A DNA stretch of 64,000 nt from Polaribacter sp. SA4-12. Its GTDB lineage: Bacteria; Bacteroidota; Bacteroidia; Flavobacteriales; Flavobacteriaceae. The stretch spans positions 2,523,501 through 2,587,500 of the forward strand of contig NZ_CP019334.1 of assembly GCF_002163675.1 (NCBI RefSeq), in the 5' to 3' direction. The position numbers were made by a program, and so were the translations under genes. The notes beneath the pieces are model-generated. The model was not told where the DNA came from. It was given only the letters and a program-made list of their open reading frames with translations, and did not search any database. Every line of letters begins with the position of its first letter. Within the stretch, counting starts at the first letter, position 1. Below are positions 24,595 to 32,661 of the stretch, in pieces.

Positions 24595-25752
24595 TTACTC
24601 CAACCAAGATTTATAATACGCTTCATCGGCAATTTTCATAGCTTCTTCTGTAACTTGTAAAGGCTTAAAAGTATCTACCATAACTGCTAATTCTTCGGTT
24701 TTTGTTTTGCCAATACTTTTTTCTGCTGTTCCTGGATGTGGACCATGAGGAATTCCTGCTGGATGCAAAGAAATATGACCTTGATCGATATCGTTTCTGC
24801 TCATAAAATCGCCAGCTACATAATATAAAACCTCGTCTGAATCGATGTTACTGTGGTTGTATGGCGCTGGAATTGCGTTTGGATGATAGTCGTACAAACG
24901 CGGCACAAAACTGCAAATTACAAACGTATTTGTTTCAAAAGTTTGATGCACTGGTGGCGGCTGATGAATTCGCCCAGTAATTGGCTCAAAATCGTGTATT
25001 GAAAATGCATAAGGAAAATTATAACCATCGTAACCAACAACATCAAAAGGATGTGAAGCGTAAATCATTTCTATAATTTCGCCTTGTTTTTTTACTTTGA
25101 TTAAGAAATCTCCTAATTCATTATGTGTTTCTAGTTCTTCTGGTCTTCGTAAATCTCGTTCGCAAAATGGTGAATGTTCTAATAATTGACCAAAATAGTT
25201 TCTGTATCTTTTTGGAGTATACACTGGCGAATAGGATTCTACGATAAAAAGTCTGTTGTTTTCATCATCGAAGTCTAGTTTGTAAATAATTCCACGAGGA
25301 ATTACTAAATAATCTCCGTATTTAAAGTTGATATTCCCTAGATGCGTTCTTAATTTTCCGGTTCCTTTATGAATAAAAATAACTTCATCTGCATCTGTAT
25401 TTTTATAAAAATAATCTGTGGTAGATTTTTTTGGTGCTGATAAAATAATATTACAATCAGAATTTGTTAAAACGATTTTTCTACTTTCTAAATAATCGTT
25501 TTCTGGCGGAACTTGAAATCCTCTAAACCTGTATGATTGAATGTTATTTGCTTTCGCTATTTTTGGTTTCACAGAATATTGTTTTCCAATATGTTTTACC
25601 ATTGTTGGTCTGTGTTCGTGATACGAATTGGTAGACATTCCGTCGAAACCAATTGTACCAAAAAGTTGTTCGTAATATAAACTCCCGTCTTTTTTACGAA
25701 ACTGCGTGTGTCTTTTAGGTGGAATTTTTCCTAATTTATGATAAAAAGGCAT
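24595..25752 (-). CDS. hmgA: Homogentisate 1,2-dioxygenase
   Basis: Ring-cleaving iron dioxygenase of 385 residues that converts homogentisate into maleylacetoacetate, downstream of HPPD in tyrosine and phenylalanine breakdown. Cupin-type segments are seen: DADEVIFIHKGTGKLRTHLG near 125, DYLVIPRGIIYKLDFD near 150, and the metal-site region HQTFETNTFVICSF with later HPAGIPHGPHPG near 335-345. It is shorter than the about 430 residues of the animal enzyme, as in other Bacteroidota homologues. A possible -7 box (TATATTTG on the minus strand) lies at 25891-25898. Maleylacetoacetate isomerase and fumarylacetoacetase genes are not in the window. Confidence 0.93.
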   Translation of the reverse strand: MPFYHKLGKIPPKRHTQFRKKDGSLYYEQLFGTIGFDGMSTNSYHEHRPTMVKHIGKQYSVKPKIAKANNIQSYRFRGFQVPPENDYLESRKIVLTNSDCNIILSAPKKSTTDYFYKNTDADEVIFIHKGTGKLRTHLGNINFKYGDYLVIPRGIIYKLDFDDENNRLFIVESYSPVYTPKRYRNYFGQLLEHSPFCERDLRRPEELETHNELGDFLIKVKKQGEIIEMIYASHPFDVVGYDGYNFPYAFSIHDFEPITGRIHQPPPVHQTFETNTFVICSFVPRLYDYHPNAIPAPYNHSNIDSDEVLYYVAGDFMSRNDIDQGHISLHPAGIPHGPHPGTAEKSIGKTKTEELAVMVDTFKPLQVTEEAMKIADEAYYKSWLE

Positions 25753-25935
25753 GTTTTTTAATGTATTAAATGATTAAAAATTTGAATGATTTTTAAGTTC
25801 ATTTAAACAGTTACTCAGGCTTGCGCTTTATTAAAAATTTTAGGTATGTAAGTAAATCTGAAAACATCTCAATCGATTTCGTTGTTCTACAAATATAAGA
25901 AAAGATTGTTAGAAAATTATTTTACGATTAAAAAA

Positions 25936-26256
25936 CTAAAGTCCTAAGAATTCCTGAAAAGATGTAAATACCATAAAAATAATTAAAAAAAATGCTAGAA
26001 TTTTAACCCAAGTAGAAGTTGTTTTTTTATCAATAAAAAAACTAACATCATTAGAATTTGATTGTAATAAGATGTCTTTTGAATGATAAATTGGGCAGTC
26101 TAATTCACTAATAGTATCGTTACTTTTTGGGATTCTATTATAATAAAAAAGAAGCATTGAAATAATTACAAATGAACCTAATGTAAACATTAATAAATCA
26201 TAAGCAGTTGGATAATACCCAAATGGATAGGGTCCAAAACAATTTAAAGCAATCAT
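25936..26256 (-). CDS. Hypothetical small membrane protein
   Basis: Protein of 106 residues not recognised as any family. Two hydrophobic segments are visible near residues 18-41 (an N-terminal helix) and 86-104 (C-terminal helix), separated by a polar loop with ELDCPIYHSKD. It stands alone between the flavoprotein and hmgA. Codon use looks like that of its neighbours. It could be a real species- or genus-level gene; the membrane topology is inferred. Confidence 0.5.
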   Translation of the reverse strand: MIALNCFGPYPFGYYPTAYDLLMFTLGSFVIISMLLFYYNRIPKSNDTISELDCPIYHSKDILLQSNSNDVSFFIDKKTTSTWVKILAFFLIIFMVFTSFQEFLGL

Positions 26257-26350
26257 AGTTTTAATTTTTCTATAAGATAATTATTAGTTCATTATTTCTA
26301 TAAAACAAGAGTCTATAAAAAAATAAATTAAATATTCATTAACTTATTCT

Positions 26351-26376
26351 AGATTCCTGCCTTCGCAGGAATGACA
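26351..26376 (+). repeat. AGATT...AATGACA palindromic repeat, copy 4
   Basis: ATTCCTGC and GCAGGAAT pair perfectly around a CTTC loop between the constant ends AG and GACA. It lies 5 bases from the flavoprotein stop and may help terminate that transcript. Confidence 0.6.
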
Positions 26377-26381
26377 AATGA

Positions 26382-27437
26382 TTATTCAATTTTTTTAACA
26401 ACTGCTTTTGGTGCTTCTTTTTTGGTTCCATCAAAACCTTGTACCCCACCAACTGTAGTGTATTTCATAACATACTTTTTATCTGGAAAAATACGTTTAT
26501 AAGCACTTTGACACATTAATGTTGCTTCGTGAAAACCACATAAAATCAACTTTAATTTTCCTGGATATGTATTTACATCTCCAATGGCATAAATACCAGG
26601 AATATTCGTTTGATAGTCTAATGAATTATCAACTTTGATAGCATTTTTTTCAATTTCTAATCCCCAATTTGCAATAGGACCTAGTTTTGGTGACAATCCA
26701 AACAACGGAATAAAATGATCTGTTTCAACGGTAAATGGTTCTTCTCCTTTTTTAACAACAGAAACACCTGTTACTTTATCTGTACCAACAATTCCTTTTA
26801 CTTCTGCAGGAGTAATCATTGTAATTTTACCTGCATCTTTTAATTCTTGTACTTTATCTACAGAATCTAAAGCGCCTCTAAATTCGTTTCTTCTGTGAAT
26901 TAAAGTTACTGAAGATGCTACATCTGTCAAAAATATTGACCAATCTAAAGCTGAATCTCCTCCTCCAGAAATAACTACTTTTTTATCGCGATAAAATTCT
27001 GGATCACGAATAATGTATTCTACTCCTTTATCTTCAAAATCTGCAATATTTGGTATTGGAGGTTTTCTTGGTTCAAAAGAACCTAAACCACCAGCAATTG
27101 CAACTATTTTTGCGTGATGCTCTGTTCCTTTATTTGTTGTTACAATAAAAGTACCATCATCTTGTTTGTCTATTGTTTCTGCACGTTCTCCTAAAGTAAA
27201 ACCGGGTTCAAATTGTTTAATTTGTTCCATTAATTTATGCGTTAAATCTCCTGCTAAAATTTCTGGATATGCAGGAATATCATAAATAGGTTTCTTTGGA
27301 TAAATTTCTGAACATTGCCCACCAGCTTGTGGCAAAGCATCTATTAAATGACAACGTAGTTTTAATAAACCAGCTTCAAAAACGGTAAACAATCCTGTTG
27401 GTCCTGCACCAATAATTAAGATATCTGTAGTAATCAT
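26382..27437 (-). CDS. NAD(P)/FAD-dependent oxidoreductase, ferredoxin-NADP reductase type 2
   Basis: Cytoplasmic flavoprotein of 351 residues in the thioredoxin-reductase-like ferredoxin-NADP+ reductase family (YumC type). The FAD site GAGPTGLFTVFEAG is at residues 9-22, the NADPH site SGGGDSALDWS near 160-170, and a second FAD contact in GIYAIGDVNTYPGK near 280-293. No CxxC redox pair lies at the position used by thioredoxin reductases, which supports the FNR assignment. A 34-bp perfect palindrome sits 13 bases upstream of the ATG. The Mrp/NifU Fe-S genes lie upstream on the same strand. Confidence 0.88.
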   Translation of the reverse strand: MITTDILIIGAGPTGLFTVFEAGLLKLRCHLIDALPQAGGQCSEIYPKKPIYDIPAYPEILAGDLTHKLMEQIKQFEPGFTLGERAETIDKQDDGTFIVTTNKGTEHHAKIVAIAGGLGSFEPRKPPIPNIADFEDKGVEYIIRDPEFYRDKKVVISGGGDSALDWSIFLTDVASSVTLIHRRNEFRGALDSVDKVQELKDAGKITMITPAEVKGIVGTDKVTGVSVVKKGEEPFTVETDHFIPLFGLSPKLGPIANWGLEIEKNAIKVDNSLDYQTNIPGIYAIGDVNTYPGKLKLILCGFHEATLMCQSAYKRIFPDKKYVMKYTTVGGVQGFDGTKKEAPKAVVKKIE

Positions 27438-27450
27438 TTTTTTATTTTTT

Positions 27451-27484
27451 AAGACCTCATAAGATTATAATCTTATGAGGTCTT
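27451..27484. repeat. 34-bp perfect palindrome upstream of the ferredoxin-NADP reductase gene
   Basis: AAGACCTCATAAGATTA is followed directly by its exact reverse complement. The T-run lies on the plus strand side, so as a terminator it would suit plus-strand transcription, but no plus-strand gene ends here. It could be an operator, a leader hairpin for the reductase gene, or the terminator of the NifU unit used in an atypical way. Confidence 0.75.
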
Positions 27485-27502
27485 TTATGTATGTTAATGA
27501 GC

Positions 27503-27583
27503 GCGTTAGGGATTGAAGTGGTATCCTTTTTTGTTTTTCTCAAAAAAGATACAACGAAAAGCCCGACCTTTTTAGGGAACGCC
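27503..27583 (+). ncRNA. Dispersed structured intergenic element, copy C (possible Flavo-1-like RNA)
   Basis: Outer helix GCGTT/AACGC, inner helix GGG/CCC beside GATTGAAGTG and AACGAAAAGC, a central arm TATC-C-TTTTTTG paired with CAAAAAA-GATA with a bulged C, and a small CCT/AGG hairpin in the 3' part. This is the most complete copy and gives the reference fold, a multi-branch structure. Strand and RNA nature are inferred. Confidence 0.55.
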
Positions 27584-27628
27584 CAAAAATATATTATTAT
27601 AGATGTATAAAAACTGATTATTGTCAGT

Positions 27629-27865
27629 TTACCCTATATTAACAACCTCTTTAATTTGTGGAGCATACTTTTTAATAGTAGCTTCTACTCCGTTTTTTAA
27701 AGTCATTTGATTTACAGAACAACCTGTACAAGCACCTTCTAACTGCACTTTTACGATATCATCCTCTATAGAAAGCAGCTTAATATTTCCTCCATCGCTT
27801 ATTAAAAAAGGACGAATTTCATCTAACGCTTTTTCAACATTATTTAATGTTTCTTGTTCTGTCAT
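27629..27865 (-). CDS. NifU C-terminal domain protein
   Basis: Small Fe-S scaffold or carrier protein of 78 residues made of a single NifU-C/NfuA-like domain. The CxxC cluster-binding motif is in EGACTGCSVNQMTLKNG near residues 43-59. It starts at the ATG 27863-27865, 4 bases after the stop of the Mrp-type ATPase gene, so the two are translationally close and likely deliver Fe-S clusters together. A longer frame from an upstream GTG would overlap the ATPase gene and is less likely. Confidence 0.92.
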   Translation of the reverse strand: MTEQETLNNVEKALDEIRPFLISDGGNIKLLSIEDDIVKVQLEGACTGCSVNQMTLKNGVEATIKKYAPQIKEVVNIG

Positions 27866-27869
27866 AACC

Positions 27870-29009
27870 TTATTTTTTAACTGAACTACAACCACTCATT
27901 GTTGTAATTCTAACAACTTCTGTTGGTGGTAAATTTGCATTTCTTTTTAATAATTCGGCAACCATTTCTTTAGTAATATCATTAAATGATTTTTCTAAAA
28001 TAGTTCCTTCTTGTAAAGCTACAGGACGACCAACGTCTCCAGCTTCTCGAATACTTTGTACCAATGGAATTTCACCTAAAAACCTAGTTTTAATATCTGT
28101 TGCTAAATTTTTTGCTCCATCTTTACCAAAGATATAATATTTATTGTCTGGCAATTCTTCTGGTGTAAAATAAGCCATGTTTTCAATGATTCCTAAAACA
28201 GGAACATTAATATTTTCTTGTTGAAACATTGCAACACCTTTTTTAGCATCTGCTAACGCAATGTTTTGTGGTGTACTTACTACAACTGCTCCGTTTATTG
28301 GTAATGCTTGTACTATTGATAAATGCACATCTCCTGTTCCTGGAGGTAAATCAATCAATAAGAAATCTAATTCTCCCCAATCTGCATCAAAAATTAATTG
28401 ATTTAATGCTTTTGAAGCCATTGGTCCACGCCAGATAACTGCTTGATCTGGATTTGTGAAAAACCCTAAAGACAATAATTTAACTCCGTAATTTTCTACA
28501 GGTTTCATCTTAGAACGACCATCAATCTTCACAGAAAGTGGTCTTGCTTTTTCTACATCAAACATAATATGTTGTGATGGCCCATAAACATCTGCATCTA
28601 AAACGCCAACACTAAAGCCCATTTTAGCTAAAGAAATTGCTGTATTTGAAGTAATTGTAGATTTACCTACACCACCTTTACCAGATGCAATTGCAATAAT
28701 ATTTTTAATATTAGGAATTGCTTTTCCTTTAATTTGATTCGGATTTTCTTTTACTGCTGGTTTTTCTACTGTTAATTTGATTTTTACATCAATATCTTCG
28801 CCAACAAGTGTTTGAATAGCCTTCGTAATTTCTAATTCAACTTTCTTTTTTGCTTGTAAGGTTGGATTACTGATTGTAACATCTATTAACACTTCGTCAC
28901 CAAAAGCAACAACGTTTGTAATATTATTATTTTCTATTAAACTCTTACCCTCTCCTGGAGCTGTAATAGTTTCTAATGCTTTGTATATATCTTGTTTTTT
29001 AAAACTCAT
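27870..29009 (-). CDS. apbC: Mrp/NBP35 family ATP-binding protein (iron-sulfur cluster carrier)
   Basis: Cytoplasmic P-loop protein of 379 residues that carries and delivers Fe-S clusters. An N-terminal MIP18/DUF59-like domain (about 1-90) is followed by the deviant Walker A IASGKGGVGKST near residues 106-117, the ADVYGPSQ switch, and LLIDLPPGTGDVHLS near 205-219. The CxxC-type motif of Mrp proteins seems reduced: only ENMAYF is seen in that region. The C-terminal extension ends MSGCSSVKK. It is directly followed by the NifU-C gene. Confidence 0.93.
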   Translation of the reverse strand: MSFKKQDIYKALETITAPGEGKSLIENNNITNVVAFGDEVLIDVTISNPTLQAKKKVELEITKAIQTLVGEDIDVKIKLTVEKPAVKENPNQIKGKAIPNIKNIIAIASGKGGVGKSTITSNTAISLAKMGFSVGVLDADVYGPSQHIMFDVEKARPLSVKIDGRSKMKPVENYGVKLLSLGFFTNPDQAVIWRGPMASKALNQLIFDADWGELDFLLIDLPPGTGDVHLSIVQALPINGAVVVSTPQNIALADAKKGVAMFQQENINVPVLGIIENMAYFTPEELPDNKYYIFGKDGAKNLATDIKTRFLGEIPLVQSIREAGDVGRPVALQEGTILEKSFNDITKEMVAELLKRNANLPPTEVVRITTMSGCSSVKK

Positions 29010-29043
29010 TTTAGAGACTTTAATTATAATTTATTCTGAATTA

Positions 29044-29051
29044 CAAAGATA
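29044..29051 (-). promoter_or_regulatory. -7 box of the apbC-nifU unit
   Basis: TATCTTTG on the minus strand matches TAnnTTTG, 34 bases upstream of the apbC ATG. No clear -33 element was found. Confidence 0.45.
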
Positions 29052-29186
29052 CTTTTAAAAAAACTTGTAAGGAAGTAAAGGAGTAATTACTACAATTAAA
29101 AAACGAATAAAAGTTTAAAAACAACATTTTATATTGTTTTTAAATAATTTTTATTACATTTATAAAATAATTTAACCCCTACGATT

Positions 29187-29639
29187 ATGAAAAACGCAAG
29201 CCCCCTAAAATGTGTAGCTTTCCTATTATTGATTTCTTTTAATTTTCAAACATCTTTTTCTCAAGACCTAGCATTAAGTAATTTCTTAAAGCCTTTGTCT
29301 AAATCTTATGCAATATCTAATAATATTGTTGTTAAGAATGCTGTTTTAGAAGATGGAAACTATACGTACATATTTAAAGAGAAAAATATCTCAGTAGAGA
29401 TTAAAGATGGTTACTACTATGAGTATCATCCTAACAAAGAATACATTAAAGCTAAAATTGATTGGGTAACTGAATACAAGTACAACCTAGTTATTGTTGA
29501 TATCGAAAAAAGAGCTTCTCCTTTAAAAATTGGTAGTAAACTTACTGCCGAAATAACAAAAATTGAAGGTGATGAATATTTTTACACATCTGTTTTAAAT
29601 AATAAAAAAGGAAGTGGTAGCTTTAAAAAAGTAAAGTAA
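29187..29639 (+). CDS. Small secreted protein, paralogue 1
   Basis: Protein of 150 residues with a signal peptide (about 1-26, ending TSFSQ). I do not recognise the family. The mature part is rich in Lys, Glu and Tyr, with YYEYHPNKEYIKAKIDW near 90-106 and PLKIGSKLTAEI near 119. It is strongly similar to the 146-residue protein at 30265-30705, so the pair arose by duplication. A hairpin terminator follows directly. Predicted periplasmic or secreted; function unknown. Confidence 0.75.
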   Translation: MKNASPLKCVAFLLLISFNFQTSFSQDLALSNFLKPLSKSYAISNNIVVKNAVLEDGNYTYIFKEKNISVEIKDGYYYEYHPNKEYIKAKIDWVTEYKYNLVIVDIEKRASPLKIGSKLTAEITKIEGDEYFYTSVLNNKKGSGSFKKVK

Positions 29640-29668
29640 TTAAACTATTACGTTTAAAGATTAAAATA

Positions 29669-29703
29669 AAAATCTCATCAATATTTGATGGGATTTTTTT
29701 TTG
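29669..29703 (+). terminator. Intrinsic terminator after secreted paralogue 1
   Basis: CATCAA/TTGATG plus AATC/GATT form the stem around an ATAT loop, and eight T follow on the plus strand. The arm words recur in the terminator of paralogue 2. Confidence 0.85.
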
Positions 29704-29716
29704 ATTATTTCAATAA

Positions 29717-30058
29717 TTAGTAAATACTAGGCAACTCATTCATAGGAATCCACAAAACTTTTTCTAAATCTTGTATTTGATTTTCAACAACAACAATTCC
29801 TTCACTTTCTAATAATTGCTGCATTAAGTTAGTACCGTCAAAATGATGTTTTCCTGTTAGTAATCCTTTTCTATTTACAACTCTATGTGCAGGAATGTCT
29901 TCTAAATTATGAGCTTTATTCATTGCCCAACCTACCATTCTTGCAGATCTTGCTGCACCTAAATAGGTTGCAATAGCTCCATAACTGGTAACTCTTCCGT
30001 AAGGAATTAAGCGTGTTACTTTATAAACTTTATCAAAAAAATTATCAGATTCTTTCAC
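29717..30058 (-). CDS. Alkyltransferase-like protein (MGMT family, no active-site Cys)
   Basis: Small DNA damage-sensing protein of about 113 residues that resembles the C-terminal DNA-binding domain of O6-methylguanine methyltransferase. The MGMT catalytic PCHR is IPAHRVVNRKG here, with Ala in place of Cys, as in Atl proteins that flag alkylated guanine for nucleotide excision repair. VTSYGAIATYLG and ARMVGWAMNK are the other conserved parts. The start is uncertain: a GTG at 30056-30058 fits the family length, and a TTG at 30113-30115 would add 19 residues. It lies antisense between the two secreted paralogues. Confidence 0.85.
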   Translation of the reverse strand: MKESDNFFDKVYKVTRLIPYGRVTSYGAIATYLGAARSARMVGWAMNKAHNLEDIPAHRVVNRKGLLTGKHHFDGTNLMQQLLESEGIVVVENQIQDLEKVLWIPMNELPSIY

Positions 30059-30264
30059 GAAGTGAAGATAGGAAATATTCGAATTATAAGATGATATTCT
30101 AAAAGAACCTTTCAATTGTTCTCAAGTAAACAATTTTCAATTACTATAAACCTTAACCTTTAACTGCCTACAGTTCGACAATAGAAAATTGTTATTCGGC
30201 AGAAACCATCAAATTGTTTTTGAATATTGATCTAATTTTAAAGTAAATTTAATCACTTAAAGTT

Positions 30265-30705
30265 ATGAAACACACATCTCACATAATTTATATAGCATCC
30301 CTTATATTGATTTCATTTAATTCTCAAATAACTTTTTCTCAAAATATGATAGACAAACCATCGTCAAAATCTCACTCAATGTTTAATAAAGTTATTGTTG
30401 AGCGTGGTATATTAAATGATGGAAAATATACCTACGAATTTAAAGGGAAAAAAGTTTTAGTAGAAATTAAAGATGGCTACTACTATGAGTACCATCCAGA
30501 AAAAGAGTACATTAAAGCAAAAATTGACTGGTTAACAGAATATAGATACAAACTTACTATAGTTGATCTTCAGAAAAGAGGAGTTCCTTTAAAAATTGGT
30601 AGTAAACTTACTTCTATAATCGTGAAAATTGAAGGAGACGAATATTTTTACACCTCTATTTTAAACAAAAAAACAGGAAAAGGAAGCTTTAAAAAAGTGA
30701 ATTAA
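30265..30705 (+). CDS. Small secreted protein, paralogue 2
   Basis: Protein of 146 residues, a diverged copy of the one at 29187-29639. Signal peptide about 1-26 (ITFSQ). Shared blocks include YYEYHPEKEYIKAKIDW, PLKIGSKLT, IEGDEYFYTS and the ending GSFKKVN. Differences are concentrated just after the signal peptide. Family not recognised; secretion is inferred from the signal alone. Confidence 0.75.
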   Translation: MKHTSHIIYIASLILISFNSQITFSQNMIDKPSSKSHSMFNKVIVERGILNDGKYTYEFKGKKVLVEIKDGYYYEYHPEKEYIKAKIDWLTEYRYKLTIVDLQKRGVPLKIGSKLTSIIVKIEGDEYFYTSILNKKTGKGSFKKVN

Positions 30706-30734
30706 ATTACTTTTCTCCAATTTAACAAAAAAAC

Positions 30735-30763
30735 CCTCATCAAGTTTTGATGAGGATTTTTTG
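30735..30763 (+). terminator. Intrinsic terminator after secreted paralogue 2
   Basis: CCTCATCAA and TTGATGAGG pair perfectly around GTT, followed by a T-run. It also carries an A-run on the other side and may serve the convergent trmB gene. Confidence 0.88.
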
Positions 30764-30787
30764 TAATTATTAATGGATCAGAAAACA

Positions 30788-31459
30788 CTAATATTTTAAT
30801 CTGAATTTTATATACGTAATAGGTTTATCAACCTCTAAATATTGATTTTCGTAAAAAGTTTGTGTCTCTGTAACTTCTTTTGGTGCGCCTTCGTTTTTAT
30901 ATACAGTATGATTTGCATATAAAATTTCATGCCCTTCTCCATGTAACAAACCTAAAGTATAACCATGCATAAATTCAGAATCTGTTTTTAGATTCATAAT
31001 ACCCTCTTCATTTAAAATATGATAGTATTTTTTCATAAAACTAGAATTTGTCATTCTATGTTTTGTACGCTGAAACTTTATTTGTGGATCTGGAAAAGTA
31101 ATCCAAATCTCTGAAACTTCATTTTCTGCAAAAATAAAATCGACCAACTCAATCTGCGTTCTTACAAAAGCAACGTTTGGTAAATTTTCTTCAATTGCAG
31201 TTTTAGCTCCACGCCAAAAACGTGCGCCTTTTATATCGATTCCAATATAATTTTTGTTTGGATTTTTTTGTGCTAAAGCAATCGTATATTCTCCTTTACC
31301 ACAACCCAACTCAACAACAATAGGATTGTTGTTACCAAAAAAAGAATGCCATTTACCTTTATGAGAGAAATCTGTTACAACTTCTTCTCTTGTTGGTTGA
31401 ATGACATTTTTAAACGTTTCGTTTTCTTTAAAACGTTTCAATTTGTTTTTGCTTCCCAA
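30788..31459 (-). CDS. trmB: tRNA (guanine-N7-)-methyltransferase
   Basis: SAM-dependent enzyme of 223 residues that makes m7G46 in the tRNA variable loop. Motifs seen: VELGCGKGEYTIALA near residues 49-63 (SAM binding), NYIGIDIKGAR near 70-80, and ITFPDPQIKFQRTKHR near 120-135, followed by the tail YENQYLEVDKPITYIKFR. There is no ATG at the N-terminus; the TTG at 31457-31459 (TTG GGA AGC AAA) gives MGSKNKLKRFKENETF, the N-terminus usual in flavobacterial TrmB, so I accept it as the start. Confidence 0.93.
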   Translation of the reverse strand: MGSKNKLKRFKENETFKNVIQPTREEVVTDFSHKGKWHSFFGNNNPIVVELGCGKGEYTIALAQKNPNKNYIGIDIKGARFWRGAKTAIEENLPNVAFVRTQIELVDFIFAENEVSEIWITFPDPQIKFQRTKHRMTNSSFMKKYYHILNEEGIMNLKTDSEFMHGYTLGLLHGEGHEILYANHTVYKNEGAPKEVTETQTFYENQYLEVDKPITYIKFRLKY

Positions 31460-31468
31460 AGTATAAAA

Positions 31469-31690
31469 TTAAACTTTATCTTCTGTACCTTCTCTCTTAA
31501 ACTTAAGAGATTGACTCATCCAATATGCGAATAATACTAATAAAACTATTAGAAATAACCAATTTACTGTATTAGAAATCCACCAACCAAAATCTGCATG
31601 CGCTACACTTGTGCGTAACCAATTAAAAGGAAGGAATAATAAATCAGTAAATAAACTACCAATCCATCTAAAAATATTGCTTGCTATCAT
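31469..31690 (-). CDS. Small membrane protein, possibly DUF6341 family
   Basis: Protein of 73 residues with a membrane-anchoring helix near 43-61 (WLFLIVLLVLFAYW) and a Trp-rich N-terminal region (RWIGSLFTDLLFLPFNW). It resembles a small flavobacterial family found beside upp and trmB; the DUF6341 label is from memory and unsure. It sits 9 bases upstream of trmB on the same strand, and a -7 box (TATTTTTG) is at 31712-31719. Confidence 0.65.
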   Translation of the reverse strand: MIASNIFRWIGSLFTDLLFLPFNWLRTSVAHADFGWWISNTVNWLFLIVLLVLFAYWMSQSLKFKREGTEDKV

Positions 31691-31731
31691 AACTTAATTA
31701 TCTTTACGCTGCAAAAATAACAAAAGAAACA

Positions 31732-32661
31732 ATGCTAGCCAATTTTTTAGAGAAATCTAAACCAATCAATTTTATAGTCTATTTAGTATTATTCTTTTGT
31801 TTCTTTTTTATAACCGTATTTTCAAATATTTCTGGAGCTGAATTCACGTGGTACAAGGTCTTAGAAAGCGTTTCTTATTTTTTTCTTTTTATTTCTATTT
31901 TCTTCTTTTATCATTTTGTAGTTTCAAAAAACAAACTAACTTTCGATAATTCTTACTCTTTTTTCCTCTTTACCTTAACTATAATCCTTTTTATCTCTAA
32001 GTTATTTGACTTTAAAGTGCTAATACTACTTTTAGTATACCTTCTCTTTTTAAGAAAAATTTATAGTTTACGATCATCAAAAAAAGTGATTCAAAAAATA
32101 TTTGATAGTGGTTTTTGGTTAGGAATTCTTTGTATTCTAGAACCGTTTTCATTGCTATTTTCAATTTTGATATTTGCAGCAATTTTATTACATCAAAAAA
32201 TAACAATTCATACACTAGTATCTCCTATTATAGGTTTTATTACTCCATTAGTAACCTATTCTGCTTATTTATTCTGGAATGATTCTATTGATGTGTTTAC
32301 ACAACTATTTTATTTTGATGAGATAAATAACCTATTCATTTACGCAGAAGATTATACCTTTTGGATTTTTGGAGTAATCGTTTTACTAACTATTTTATCT
32401 ATCTTTTTAAAATCGCCAAAAGCATTATCTGTAAATAATTCTTTTAAGAAAAATTGGATACTATTAATAATTAATGCAATTATTACAGCAATTTTTGCTT
32501 TTATAATTACAGAAAAAAATGGCTCTGAAATTATTTTTTTATTAGTACCATCATCCATAATTATTGCAAATGGATTTGAAGTTATTCAAAAAAACGTATT
32601 AAAAAACATTCTATTTGGATTATTACTAATTGGAACTGTTATAACTTTTTTCTGGTTATAA
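31732..32661 (+). CDS. Polytopic membrane protein, possibly DUF6427 family
   Basis: Protein of 309 residues with about nine or ten hydrophobic segments and few polar loops. I do not recognise a function; flavobacterial homologues next to upp have been called DUF6427, which I recall without certainty. The neighbours are the divergent small membrane protein gene and the convergent upp gene, whose stop overlaps this one's stop by 6 bases. Confidence 0.7.
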   Translation: MLANFLEKSKPINFIVYLVLFFCFFFITVFSNISGAEFTWYKVLESVSYFFLFISIFFFYHFVVSKNKLTFDNSYSFFLFTLTIILFISKLFDFKVLILLLVYLLFLRKIYSLRSSKKVIQKIFDSGFWLGILCILEPFSLLFSILIFAAILLHQKITIHTLVSPIIGFITPLVTYSAYLFWNDSIDVFTQLFYFDEINNLFIYAEDYTFWIFGVIVLLTILSIFLKSPKALSVNNSFKKNWILLIINAIITAIFAFIITEKNGSEIIFLLVPSSIIIANGFEVIQKNVLKNILFGLLLIGTVITFFWL

